A stretch of DNA of 64,000 nucleotides. Source: CAIWHR01 sp963846855 (lineage in GTDB: Bacteria > Pseudomonadota > Gammaproteobacteria > Burkholderiales > Casimicrobiaceae). Location of the stretch: contig CAWJXK010000004.1 of assembly GCA_963846855.1 (NCBI GenBank), positions 248,001-312,000 on the forward strand, in the 5' to 3' direction. Below are positions 1 to 8,492 of this stretch, piece by piece (the stretch's first letter is position 1; each line of letters opens with the position of its first letter). Position numbers and translations under genes: made by a program. The notes under the pieces are model-generated. The model was given only the letters and a program-made list of their open reading frames with translations. It was not told where the DNA came from and did not search any database.

Positions 1-3
1 GCT

Positions 4-1116
4 GTGACCCATCGGCTTTCGATCGTGCACACGGAAAATTCCTGCGGCTGGGGCGGACAGGAGATCCGCATCCTCACCGAGGCGCGCGGCTTCCTGGACC
101 GCGGCCATCGCGTCACGCTGGTCGCGCCCGCCGAGGCGCCGATCACGCAGGCCGGCGAGCGCGCCGGCATCCCGGTCGTGCGCATCGACATTCGCAGGAA
201 GCGGCTGCCCGCGCTGCTTTCGCTTCGGCGTTTCCTCGTCGGCCGGCGCGGCGCGATCGACGTCCTCAACACGCACAGCTCGACCGACAGCTGGCTGGGC
301 GCGCTCGCCTGCGCGACGCTGCCAGGCGCTCCGCCGATCGTGCGCACGCGGCACGTGTCGACGACGATCCGCAACCGCCCGACGACGCGATGGCTCTACG
401 CGCACGCGACCACGCACATCGTCACCGCCGGCGAGGCGCTGCGCCGGCAGCTCGCCCGGGACAATGCGATCCCGCTCGCGCACATGACATCGATCCCGAC
501 CGGCATCGACCTCGCCCGCTTCGTGCCCGGCGACGCCCTCGCCGCGCGGCAGCGGCTCGGCCTGCCGGCACGCCCGACGCTCGGCATCGTCGCGACGCTG
601 CGCGACTGGAAAGGCCACGAATACCTCTTCGACGCGATCGCCGCCGACCGTGCCGGATGGGCGGGCTGGAACGTCGTCGTCGTCGGCGACGGACCGTACC
701 GCGCGAAGCTCGACGCGCGGCTCGCATCGCTCGATCTCGCCGATCGCGTGCACTTCGCCGGGCAGCAGGAGGACGTCGTTCCCTGGCTCAACGCGCTCGA
801 CCTCTTCGCGCTGCCGTCGTACGGCGAGGAGGGCGTGCCGCAGGCGATCATGCAGGCGATGGCCTGCGCGCTGCCGGTCGTCTCCACGACCGTCGGCGCG
901 ATCACCGAAGCCGTCGCCGCCGACGTGACCGGACTCATCGTCGCGCCGCGCGACGCGCCGGCGCTCGCCGCGGCGCTCGCCCGACTGCGCGACGACCCCG
1001 AGCTGCGCGCGCGCTTCGGCGCCGCCGCGCGTCTCCTTGCGCAGCAGCGCTTCGGTCTCGATCGCATGCTGGACGGGATGGAATCGGTGTTTCGCGCAGC
1101 CGCGGGAGCGCACTGA
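4..1116 (+). CDS. Glycosyltransferase family 4 (GT-B) protein
   Basis: Predicted cytoplasmic GT-B glycosyltransferase of 370 residues that would add a sugar from a nucleotide donor to a lipid-linked glycan. The N-terminal acceptor half carries the glycine-rich GWGGQE segment near residue 15. The C-terminal half has the donor-site signature PSYGEEGVPQAIMQAMA, with the two Glu spaced as in the family EX7E motif. I took the GTG at position 4, but the frame is open to the window edge, so the true start could lie upstream. It sits 2 nt before the asparagine synthase gene and belongs with the glycosyltransferase and ligase genes that follow, which points to LPS core or O-glycan assembly. Acceptor and sugar cannot be read from sequence. 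Confidence 0.85.
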   Translation: MTHRLSIVHTENSCGWGGQEIRILTEARGFLDRGHRVTLVAPAEAPITQAGERAGIPVVRIDIRRKRLPALLSLRRFLVGRRGAIDVLNTHSSTDSWLGALACATLPGAPPIVRTRHVSTTIRNRPTTRWLYAHATTHIVTAGEALRRQLARDNAIPLAHMTSIPTGIDLARFVPGDALAARQRLGLPARPTLGIVATLRDWKGHEYLFDAIAADRAGWAGWNVVVVGDGPYRAKLDARLASLDLADRVHFAGQQEDVVPWLNALDLFALPSYGEEGVPQAIMQAMACALPVVSTTVGAITEAVAADVTGLIVAPRDAPALAAALARLRDDPELRARFGAAARLLAQQRFGLDRMLDGMESVFRAAAGAH

Positions 1117-1118
1117 GC

Positions 1119-2945
1119 ATGTGCGGAATCGCCGGCTACTTCGGAGCGCGCGTGCTGCCGCCCGCGACCGTCGAGCGCATGGTCGCCGCGTTGCGCCAGC
1201 GCGGACCCGATGCCGAGCACGTGAAATTCTGGACCGCGGATTTCCGTGACGCCGAGGGCGCGGCGCCCAACGCGCTGCTGCACACACGCCTGTCGATCAT
1301 CGATCCCCGCCCCGAGGCCGACCAACCAATGGGCAACGACGCCGGCGACGTCTTCATCTCGTACAACGGAGAAGTCTACGACTGGGCGGCGGATGCGAAG
1401 ACGCTCGAGGCGGCGGGCTATCGCTTCCGGACGCGCTCCGACACCGAATTCATCCTGCACGCGTACGAGCATTGGGGCATCGAGTGCATCGCGCGGCTGC
1501 GCGGCATGTTCGCGATCGCGATCGTCGACCTGGGGCAGCGCGCCGTCTACGTGATCCGCGACCGGCTCGGCCTGAAGCCCGTCGTGTATTCGCATCGTCC
1601 CGACGGCTTCGCCTTCGCATCGACCGTGCGCGCACTGCTGCCGTGGCTCCCGGCCGATGCGCGCGGCTTCTCGGGAGATGCGATCGACGCGTATCTCGCC
1701 CACCGGACGATTCCCGCGCCGCACACGATATTCACGTCGGCGTCCCGGCTGCCCGCAGCGCACTGGCTGCGCTACGACCTTGCGACCGGCAGTCTCGAAA
1801 CGCGCGAATACTGGCGGCCGGAGCCGTCCGGCGAAGCATGGCTGGCCACACTCGACGCCGCGATCCGGATGCGCACGGTCGCCGATCGGCCGCTCGGCCT
1901 CTTCCTGTCGTCCGGCGTCGACTCGTCGGCGATCGCCTGCCGGCTCGCCGCGATGGGATTCAACCTGCTGCAGAGCTTCACCGCCGCGTTTCCCGGGACG
2001 GCGTTCGACGAGAGCGCGGAAGCGCGCGCGAGCGCTGCGCGGCTCGGCTTCCCCAACATGACCATCGACATTCCGCAGGACGTTGCCGGCGATTTCGCGC
2101 GGCTCATCGCCGATCTCGACGAGCCGTTCGCCGATCCGTCCTGCGTCCCGACGTGGTATCTCGCCCGCGAGACGACCCGCCACGTGAAGGTCGTGCTGGG
2201 CGGCGACGGCGGCGACGAGCTTTTCGGCGGATACAAGCGCTACGCGAAGCACCTGCGCACGCGCTGGCGCCGCGGCATCGTGCTGCCGTCGCTGCGCGCG
2301 CCGGCGGCGACGGGCGGACGAGCGCTGCAGCGGCTCTCCGAGGAGATCCGGCTCGACTGGCACGCGGCGTATACGCTGCGATTTTCGGGTTTCACGCCGG
2401 GCGAACGCGCCTATCTTGCGCCGGACACGATTCCACGCGCGCATTACTGGCGGATGCCGGACGTGCGCCGCGCCGACTTGGCGACGCTGCTCGAGATCGA
2501 CCGCCTCAACTACCTTCCGGAGTACATCCTGCGCAAGGCCGACCTCTGCACGATGGCGCACGGGCTCGAGATGCGCGCGCCGCTGCTCGATCACCGCTTC
2601 GTTTCCGCGGTGTGCGCGCTGCCGGATTCCGTTCGCTTCACGCATCCGCCACGCAAGCTGCTGGCGAGCGCGATGTCGGCACTGGGCGAGCTCGATCCGT
2701 TCGCGCGGAAGAAGCGCGGCTTCAACCCGCCGCTCACTGGATGGCTCGACGGCGACCTCGCGCCGCGCCTGCCCGATCTCGGCTCGCGGCTGCAGCACCT
2801 GACGGGAGCTCACCTCGCCGCGGACCGCGTCGACGCCTTCGCCGGCGCATATCGCGGCGGCCAGCGCTCGCTCGCCGAGCAGCTGCTGCAACTCGTGATC
2901 CTCGACGAATCGCTGGCGCAGCTGACCGCGCTCAACGCGTCATGA
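1119..2945 (+). CDS. asnB: Asparagine synthase (glutamine-hydrolysing) family protein
   Basis: Glutamine-dependent amidotransferase of 608 residues. Starting directly with MCGIAGYFG, it exposes Cys2, the nucleophile of the class II glutaminase domain (about residues 2-200). The synthase domain follows with the ATP PP-loop SSGVDSS near residue 264 and the GGDGGDELFGGYKRY segment. AsnB normally makes asparagine from aspartate, but homologues inside surface-polysaccharide clusters often amidate sugar acids. Here the gene lies between two glycosyltransferase genes, so that role is a plausible inference. Its stop overlaps the next start (ATGA), which indicates translational coupling. Confidence 0.9.
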   Translation: MCGIAGYFGARVLPPATVERMVAALRQRGPDAEHVKFWTADFRDAEGAAPNALLHTRLSIIDPRPEADQPMGNDAGDVFISYNGEVYDWAADAKTLEAAGYRFRTRSDTEFILHAYEHWGIECIARLRGMFAIAIVDLGQRAVYVIRDRLGLKPVVYSHRPDGFAFASTVRALLPWLPADARGFSGDAIDAYLAHRTIPAPHTIFTSASRLPAAHWLRYDLATGSLETREYWRPEPSGEAWLATLDAAIRMRTVADRPLGLFLSSGVDSSAIACRLAAMGFNLLQSFTAAFPGTAFDESAEARASAARLGFPNMTIDIPQDVAGDFARLIADLDEPFADPSCVPTWYLARETTRHVKVVLGGDGGDELFGGYKRYAKHLRTRWRRGIVLPSLRAPAATGGRALQRLSEEIRLDWHAAYTLRFSGFTPGERAYLAPDTIPRAHYWRMPDVRRADLATLLEIDRLNYLPEYILRKADLCTMAHGLEMRAPLLDHRFVSAVCALPDSVRFTHPPRKLLASAMSALGELDPFARKKRGFNPPLTGWLDGDLAPRLPDLGSRLQHLTGAHLAADRVDAFAGAYRGGQRSLAEQLLQLVILDESLAQLTALNAS

Positions 2946-4081
2946 CACCGGTCCCGCACACGCTCGCGCGCTATGCGCTCTTCAGCTGCGTGGCGATGTA
3001 CATGCTCGCCGACCTCCTGCCGGGCCGGCGCAAGGCGCAGCCCGCGGCGCCGCGTCGGATCCTGATCGCGCATCACCTGCTGCTCGGCGACACGATCATG
3101 CTGACGCCGCTCGTCGCCAAGTGCCGCGAGCGCTGGCCCGACGCGGAAATCGTGATGACCTGCCCGACCGATTACATCGATCTCTTCGGGGGTCGGCCCT
3201 ACGGCATTCGCATTCAGCGCTACGACCGGAGCGACGCGGGTTCGATCATGTCGCTCCTCGCGCAGCCCAACGTCGACCTCGCGCTGGTGCCCGGCGACAA
3301 CCGGATGTCGTGGCTCGCGCGCGCGAAGAACGCGCGCTGGGTCGTCGCGTTCGCCGGCGACAGCCCTGCGTACAAGGACTGGCCCGTCGACGAGCTCCGC
3401 GCGTATCCCGACGTTCCGATGGCGTGGGGCGACCTCGTCGCGGGGCTGGTTGACGGTCCCGCGCCGCGCCCGTTCCGCACGTCCGACTGGCCGGCGCCGG
3501 ACGCGACCCCGTTTCCTCGGCCGGGCGCGCCGTACTGTGTGCTTCACATCGGCGCCAGCACCCCGCTCAAGCGCTGGCCGGCTGAGCGCTGGCGCATGCT
3601 CGCGGAACGGCTTCGCGCGAAGGGTTACACCGTGGTGCTGACCGCCGGGCCGGAAGAGGCGCAGCTCCTCGACAGCGTCGATCCTCTGCAGCAATGCCCG
3701 CGTTTCGGCGGCACGCTCACCCTGGCGCAGATGTGGCACCTGCTCGCCGGCGCCGCGCTCCTCGTGTGTCCCGACACCGGCATCGCGCATCTCGCCCGGC
3801 TGATTGGCGTCCCGACCGTCGCGCTGTTCGGGCCCGGGTCCGCGCTGCTCTCGGGTGCCGGCGATTTCTGGCGCGATGCGCCCTTCACGGCGCTGACGAT
3901 TCCCGATTTCCCGTGCCGCGACCAGCGAATCACCATGAAACGCGAAGTCGAATGGCTGCGCCGGTGCGAGCGGCTGCCGGGCGATCCGCCGGAGCGCTGT
4001 CCCCAGGCGCTGTGCATGGACGCGCTGACGCCGGACCTCGTCTGGCAGGCGGTCGCGGCGCGGCTCGCTGAGAAGCACTAG
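2942..4081 (+). CDS. Glycosyltransferase family 9 (heptosyltransferase-like)
   Basis: Protein of 379 residues with the ADP-heptose:LPS heptosyltransferase fold. The N-terminal part has HHLLLGDTIMLTPL, the family glycine-Asp loop. The C-terminal part has GASTPLKRWPAERW and CPDTGIAHLARLIGVPTVAL, which match the donor-binding and DTG-HLA signatures. A short hydrophobic stretch lies at residues 10-26. The start ATG overlaps the stop of the asparagine synthase gene by 4 nt. The family transfers heptose or related sugars to the inner core of LPS at the cytoplasmic face. Which sugar this member uses is not visible. Confidence 0.88.
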   Translation: MTPVPHTLARYALFSCVAMYMLADLLPGRRKAQPAAPRRILIAHHLLLGDTIMLTPLVAKCRERWPDAEIVMTCPTDYIDLFGGRPYGIRIQRYDRSDAGSIMSLLAQPNVDLALVPGDNRMSWLARAKNARWVVAFAGDSPAYKDWPVDELRAYPDVPMAWGDLVAGLVDGPAPRPFRTSDWPAPDATPFPRPGAPYCVLHIGASTPLKRWPAERWRMLAERLRAKGYTVVLTAGPEEAQLLDSVDPLQQCPRFGGTLTLAQMWHLLAGAALLVCPDTGIAHLARLIGVPTVALFGPGSALLSGAGDFWRDAPFTALTIPDFPCRDQRITMKREVEWLRRCERLPGDPPERCPQALCMDALTPDLVWQAVAARLAEKH

Positions 4082-4163
4082 CTCCTTCGCGTATCATGTC
4101 GGCGCCCGCGCACCGCGACCGTGTGCGCCGCCTGCATTCGCGGCCGGATTTCGCCGCACGCCC

Positions 4164-5408
4164 ATGCCGACCCTGCAACTTCCCCCACGACTCTCGATCG
4201 CCTTCTACGCAGCCGCGCTCCTGTGCGGCTGCGTGTACGTCGCGACGGTGCCATTCCGGCACGTCTTTCTGCTGCGGCTGCTGGCGTTTTGCGGTGCGGT
4301 GATCCTTTGCTGGGCGCAAAGCGGGTTTCGCTTTCCCTGGCGCCTTCCGCTGCTGGTCCCGTGGGCGGCGTGGGCGCTGATCGCGGCGCTTTCCATCCTC
4401 TATGCCGGTAACGGGGCGCAGGCGGCGAGCGATTTCCAGCACGAGATCCTGTTCGCGTTTCTCGCGTACGCGACATGGTACGAGCTCGCCCGGCGGCGGA
4501 TCGCGGTGCGCTGGCTCGCGATCACGCTGGCCACGACCGTCGTGGCCGTGCTGGTGTCGGGCGTCATCGGCCATTTCGCCGGCGCGGCGCCGCTGACGCT
4601 CGGCGACTACACGGACGTGGGGACGATCAGCACCTACCTCGTCACCGTGATGCCGGTGCTGCTCGCGCTGACGCTGCGCGCCGCGCCGCATTCGACCGAG
4701 CGCGTCGCCGCCGTGGCGCTCGTCGTCGCATGCCTCGTCGTCGGCGTGTGGACGCAGAACCGGATGTTCGCGTTCGCGACCGGAGTCGAGATCATCGTGT
4801 TCGCGCTGTTCTCGATGCGAACCTGGCGCACCCCAAGCCCCGCACTGTGGATGCTCGGCGTCATCGCGTTGGTGGCCGGGCTCGCGGTCGCGTCGCTCCT
4901 CGTCGCGTCGCAATCGCGGATCGCCGTGTATGCGCCCGGCACCGGCGTCGTCGAGTTCCTGGCCGAGGATCCGCGACTCGATCTGTGGCGCTTCGCGGTG
5001 GCGCAGATTTCGGCGCATCCGTGGATCGGCGCCGGCATCGGCAAGTGGACCTCCCAGCAGGCGTTCTTCAACGAGTTCCACGACGCGTACCGAATGCACG
5101 CGCACAACGTCTTCCTGAACCGCGCGCTCGAAACGGGGCTTCCGGGCCTGGTCGCGTTCATCGTGCTGCTGGGGGGATTGGCCCACGCGTTCTGGAAGCA
5201 AAGCCTGACCGGAGTGCGGCGCAACGCGGCGCTGGGTGTCGCCGGTCTCGCGCTCGTCGCCGGAGTGCTGACCAAGAATCTCACCGACGACTTCTTCCTC
5301 CGGCAGAACGCGCTGCTGTTCTGGTCGCTGGCGGGCGCAGTCCTCGGCGCCGCAGTGCGGCAGCCCGGCGCGGTCACCACCATTCGAGCGCCCGCGCGTG
5401 GCGTGTAG
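4164..5408 (+). CDS. O-antigen ligase (WaaL/Wzy-like) family membrane protein
   Basis: Polytopic inner-membrane protein of 414 residues, mostly hydrophobic segments, with one large soluble loop in the C-terminal half (about residues 250-325). The loop contains DLWRFAVAQISAHPWIGAGIGK and ends in HAHNVFLNRALETGLPG, the hallmark of the Wzy_C/O-antigen ligase family, where the conserved His is important. Members either polymerise O-units or ligate undecaprenyl-linked glycan to lipid A-core on the periplasmic face. Position after two glycosyltransferases supports the ligase or polymerase role. An 82-nt gap separates it from the previous gene and holds a weak -10-like TATCAT at 4092-4097. Confidence 0.85.
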   Translation: MPTLQLPPRLSIAFYAAALLCGCVYVATVPFRHVFLLRLLAFCGAVILCWAQSGFRFPWRLPLLVPWAAWALIAALSILYAGNGAQAASDFQHEILFAFLAYATWYELARRRIAVRWLAITLATTVVAVLVSGVIGHFAGAAPLTLGDYTDVGTISTYLVTVMPVLLALTLRAAPHSTERVAAVALVVACLVVGVWTQNRMFAFATGVEIIVFALFSMRTWRTPSPALWMLGVIALVAGLAVASLLVASQSRIAVYAPGTGVVEFLAEDPRLDLWRFAVAQISAHPWIGAGIGKWTSQQAFFNEFHDAYRMHAHNVFLNRALETGLPGLVAFIVLLGGLAHAFWKQSLTGVRRNAALGVAGLALVAGVLTKNLTDDFFLRQNALLFWSLAGAVLGAAVRQPGAVTTIRAPARGV

Positions 5409-5437
5409 GCGCGCGGCGCTTGCGCGGCATCGGACGG

Positions 5438-5548
5438 TATAATTCACGTACCCGCTCGGGTGCGCCGCAGGGAAACCGCGCCGGTTCGCGCAACCGGCGG
5501 CCGTGCCGGGGCGCCCACCACGCAGGCGTATCTCGCCCTCGAGAAGAA
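5438..5548 (+). promoter_or_regulatory. Promoter (-10 TATAAT) and structured 5' leader of the methyltransferase-hydrolase operon
   Basis: A perfect TATAAT lies at 5438-5443, about 105 nt before the ATG at 5549. The leader holds a perfect 8-bp hairpin (CGCCGGTT at 5479-5486 with AACCGGCG at 5492-5499, 5-nt loop). No convincing -35 is visible. The long leader with a stem-loop could be regulatory, but I cannot match it to a known riboswitch class. Confidence 0.5.
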
Positions 5549-6181
5549 ATGCGCGACATCCCGCTCGCCCTGCTCACCGCGACCGTGTGGACCTATTGGA
5601 TCATCGTCGGCGTGATGATCGTCCGCATGAGCCGCAAGACACGCCGCCGCGCGGGCTTCGTGCCGGAGCAGCCGCAGGAGCAGCTGATGTGGATCGTCTG
5701 GGTGCCGCTGGTCGCGCTCTGGATGGGACTTCCCTGGGCAGCGCTGCGCCGGAACGAGGATTTCCTGGCGCCCGACTTCGCGAGCGCACCCGCGTACTCG
5801 CTACTGCGCTGGCTCGCGACCGTGGTCGCCCTCCTGTCGCTCGCGGGAACGATGCGATGCTGGGCCAAGATGGGAAAGCGCTGGCGAATGGCCGTGGACG
5901 TCTCCGAGACCACCGACCTCATCACGGACGGACCCTTTCGCCGGATCCGGCATCCGATCTACGCGTTCCAGATATTGCTGGTGCTGTGCTCGCTCGCCAT
6001 CCTGCCGACGCTGCCCATGCTGGCCGTCGCCGTCGTCGACATAACGCTGTTGAACCTCAAGGCGCGCAACGAGGAGCGCCATCTCATGGCTTCGCTGGGC
6101 GAGAAATACGCGCGCTACGTCGCCGCCACGGGGCGTTTCCTTCCTCGCACCGGCCCGCCCCCTCCCGGGCGCACGGAGTGA
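5549..6181 (+). CDS. Isoprenylcysteine carboxyl methyltransferase (ICMT/PEMT) family membrane protein
   Basis: Membrane protein of 210 residues with about four or five hydrophobic segments and the family C-terminus: RHPIYAF near residue 137, then an NEERHL and LGEKYARYVAATGRFLP tail. That RHPxY...EE...Y pattern binds S-adenosylmethionine in bacterial ICMT-like and phospholipid N-methyltransferase proteins. The substrate is unknown. Here it heads an operon of exported hydrolases and an acyltransferase-fold protein, so a lipid or lipid-like substrate is an inference. Its TGA overlaps a GTG start of the next gene. The ATG at 5549 is preceded by GAGAAGAA, which may act as a ribosome-binding site. 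Confidence 0.75.
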   Translation: MRDIPLALLTATVWTYWIIVGVMIVRMSRKTRRRAGFVPEQPQEQLMWIVWVPLVALWMGLPWAALRRNEDFLAPDFASAPAYSLLRWLATVVALLSLAGTMRCWAKMGKRWRMAVDVSETTDLITDGPFRRIRHPIYAFQILLVLCSLAILPTLPMLAVAVVDITLLNLKARNEERHLMASLGEKYARYVAATGRFLPRTGPPPPGRTE

Positions 6182-7212
6182 TCGTGGCGACGGTGCCGCG
6201 CCGCGCAACGGCGTGCGCAGTCGCTTTCGCGACAGGGACGCTGTTGTGCGCGGGCGCAGCGCAATGCGACGGCCCGGCGCGGCAGCCGCCGCCGATTCCG
6301 GGCGTTCCCACGGATCCGGCGATCGTTGCGCGGATCCTCGCGCTCGACGCGAACGCGCTGACCGAGCGCGACGTGCGCGAGACGCTCGCGCGGGCACCCG
6401 CGCCCCGGATCATCGCGATCTCCGGCAGCCTGCCGATCGTGACGATGGAGCCCTTCGCGCGCTTCCTGATCGCGATGGGATATCCCGAGGAGAAGCTCCG
6501 CGATCCGCGCGACGGCAGCTATGCCCGCGGCAGCACCGGCGGCAGCGCGCGGCTTGCCGGCATGCTTGCGTGGCATTACGAGCGCGACGGCATGATGCCG
6601 ATGCTGATCGGGCACAGCGGGGGCGGAATGCTGGTGGTGCGCACGCTGCACGAGCTTGCCGGCGCATTCGCCGACTCGGTCGCGGTGTGGAATCCGATCA
6701 CCGACGCGCCGCTGCCGCGTTCGACCATCGTCGATCCGCGCGACGGGCGCACGCGCCCGGTCATCGGGCTCACCGTGCCCTATGCGGCGGCGCTTGCGAC
6801 GGGATTTCTTCCGCGGGTCCTTCTGCTGCAATGGGACATGCTGCCGCGGCTTCGCTCGATCCCGGACAGCGTCGAGGAATTCGCCGGCTTCACGCTCGAA
6901 TGGGATCCGGTCGCCGGCGAGCTGCCCGGCGGCACGCCGTATGCGGCGACCAGCCGCGCCGACGTGCGCAACATCACGCTGCCGTCCGACTACCACCACG
7001 TCACGCTGCCGCAGGTCGATCCGCTCGCCGCCGACGCGGCGACGCGCGCGTGGATCGACGCGTACACTCCCGCGACCGCGACACCGGGACCGTCGCCCGG
7101 CGCCGCCGCCGATACCGCGAACCTGCTGCACGCCGCCGACATCTGGCGCAGCGTCAGGCGGCACTGGTGCCTCGAGGCGCAGCGGCTGATCCGCGCGGTC
7201 GCACCGCCATGA
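6178..7212 (+). CDS. Exported alpha/beta-hydrolase-like protein (serine nucleophile)
   Basis: Protein of 344 residues with an N-terminal signal-peptide-like segment (basic residues, then a hydrophobic run to about residue 27). It has the nucleophile elbow GHSGGG with Ser147, as in lipases and esterases of the alpha/beta-hydrolase fold. It is clearly paralogous to the lipoprotein two genes downstream: both share an ILALD segment, MGYPE, a DVRNITLPSDYHHV-like or VRNITLPAEYSHV segment and an ADIWRSVRRHW or AEVWHSVKRHW C-terminus. I chose the GTG at 6178 because it overlaps the upstream stop (GTGA); the GTG at 6184 is an alternative. The substrate is unknown, and operon context suggests an acyl ester in the envelope. 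Confidence 0.7.
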   Translation: MIVATVPRRATACAVAFATGTLLCAGAAQCDGPARQPPPIPGVPTDPAIVARILALDANALTERDVRETLARAPAPRIIAISGSLPIVTMEPFARFLIAMGYPEEKLRDPRDGSYARGSTGGSARLAGMLAWHYERDGMMPMLIGHSGGGMLVVRTLHELAGAFADSVAVWNPITDAPLPRSTIVDPRDGRTRPVIGLTVPYAAALATGFLPRVLLLQWDMLPRLRSIPDSVEEFAGFTLEWDPVAGELPGGTPYAATSRADVRNITLPSDYHHVTLPQVDPLAADAATRAWIDAYTPATATPGPSPGAAADTANLLHAADIWRSVRRHWCLEAQRLIRAVAPP

Positions 7213-8492
7213 AGGGCCGCCTCAATCTCTTTCAGGCAACGATGCTGCGCTGGCGGGCCATGCACCCTTACAACGCGGTCCACGTCGCCGCGGTCGAGGC
7301 GCCACTCGACGCCGCGAGGCTCGCGCGCGACATCGATGCGGAACTCGAATTCGAGGGACTGACCGGACTCGTGCTCGACGCGGGTCGCCGTCGCTACGAG
7401 TACCGCGGTGGCGCCGCGCGCACGGTGCTCGTGACCCTTGCGGGGCGGCCCGATCCGAACGCCGTGATCCGCGCGGAAATCGAGCGCCAGCTCAACGTGC
7501 CGTTCGCGCCGTCCGGGCCCGTCGACCCGTTCCGGTTCTTTGCCGTCGAGGCAGGCGAACGCTTCTTCCTCGGCGTGGCCTACGATCATTTCATCGCCGG
7601 CGGTGATTCGATCGCGCTGCTGCTGAAGAAGATCATCGACCGCCATTCGGGCACGGTGACCGACGCCCCCGCGCCGGAACTCTATCCGCCAACCTTTGTC
7701 CGTCTGTTTGCCCGCCAGGCGCTACCGTTGCTGACCGGATTCGCGCATCTCGCCGGCATCATCGCCGGCTGCCGGCGCGCGGTGCGGCCACCCTTTCCAG
7801 GCGGCATAGACCCGCGCAACGGACTCGTGCAGCTGCGCATCGACGGCGCGAAATTCGCTACACTGGCGCGCGTTGCGGGCGCATGGGGCGTGACCGGCAA
7901 CGAGCTCCTGATCGCGATCCTGCTGCGGGCGCTATCGCCCTTCGCGGCGGAGCGCTGGTCCGGAAAGCGAAACCAGCTGGCGATCGGATCCATCATCAAT
8001 GTCCGCCACGACTATCAACCGGGAGTGACCCGCGTGTTCGGCCAGTTCCTGAGCTCCTGCCGTGTCGCGAGCCCGGTGCCGCCGGGAACGGAGCTGCATG
8101 ATCTCGCCCGGGACGTCCACGCGCAGCTCGGCCGCGTCCGCGCGCATCGCCTCTACCTGCAGATGCTCGTACTGATCGCATTCGCGGGACGCGTCTGGCG
8201 TTTTCTCTCCCCGGAGCAGCGCGCGCGCTTCCACGCGAAGAACTATCCGCTGATGGCAGGCATCACGCCGCTCAATGTGAACGCGCTCTGGCGGGAGGCG
8301 GGCGGCGGCGCGCCGCCGCGCTACCTGCGCGCCGTCTCGACCGGACCGCTGGCGCCGCTCATCGTCGCCGCAACCAAGTCGGGCGATGCACTGGAGCTCG
8401 GCTTCACGTTTCGCAGAGCCGCGTACTCGCGCGACGACATCGCCCGCATCGCCGACGCGGTGCGCGACGGCATCGCGGAGCTCGACGCATGA
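7209..8492 (+). CDS. Condensation-domain/acyltransferase-fold protein
   Basis: Protein of 427 residues resembling the chloramphenicol acetyltransferase-like superfamily that includes nonribosomal peptide condensation domains and wax-ester synthases. The motif at residues 126-132 is DHFIAGG, a variant of HHxxxDG that keeps the second, catalytic His (His127) but replaces the first His and the Asp. A later FGQFLSSC segment is also typical of the fold. It would transfer an acyl group from a thioester to an alcohol or amine. It overlaps both neighbours by 4 nt and lies between two paralogous hydrolases, so the three probably act on one metabolite. There is no adjacent carrier domain. Confidence 0.6.
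   Translation: MKGRLNLFQATMLRWRAMHPYNAVHVAAVEAPLDAARLARDIDAELEFEGLTGLVLDAGRRRYEYRGGAARTVLVTLAGRPDPNAVIRAEIERQLNVPFAPSGPVDPFRFFAVEAGERFFLGVAYDHFIAGGDSIALLLKKIIDRHSGTVTDAPAPELYPPTFVRLFARQALPLLTGFAHLAGIIAGCRRAVRPPFPGGIDPRNGLVQLRIDGAKFATLARVAGAWGVTGNELLIAILLRALSPFAAERWSGKRNQLAIGSIINVRHDYQPGVTRVFGQFLSSCRVASPVPPGTELHDLARDVHAQLGRVRAHRLYLQMLVLIAFAGRVWRFLSPEQRARFHAKNYPLMAGITPLNVNALWREAGGGAPPRYLRAVSTGPLAPLIVAATKSGDALELGFTFRRAAYSRDDIARIADAVRDGIAELDA

Noticed and set aside
390..1118. Long open frame upstream of the asparagine synthase start
   Set aside because: It is an Arg/Ala-rich shadow of the glycosyltransferase gene in a GC-rich genome; homology begins at MCGIAGYFG at 1119.
5438..5548. Known riboswitch in the leader of the methyltransferase operon
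   Set aside because: I could not place the conserved cores of cobalamin, c-di-GMP, SAM or other common classes; only a simple hairpin is supported.
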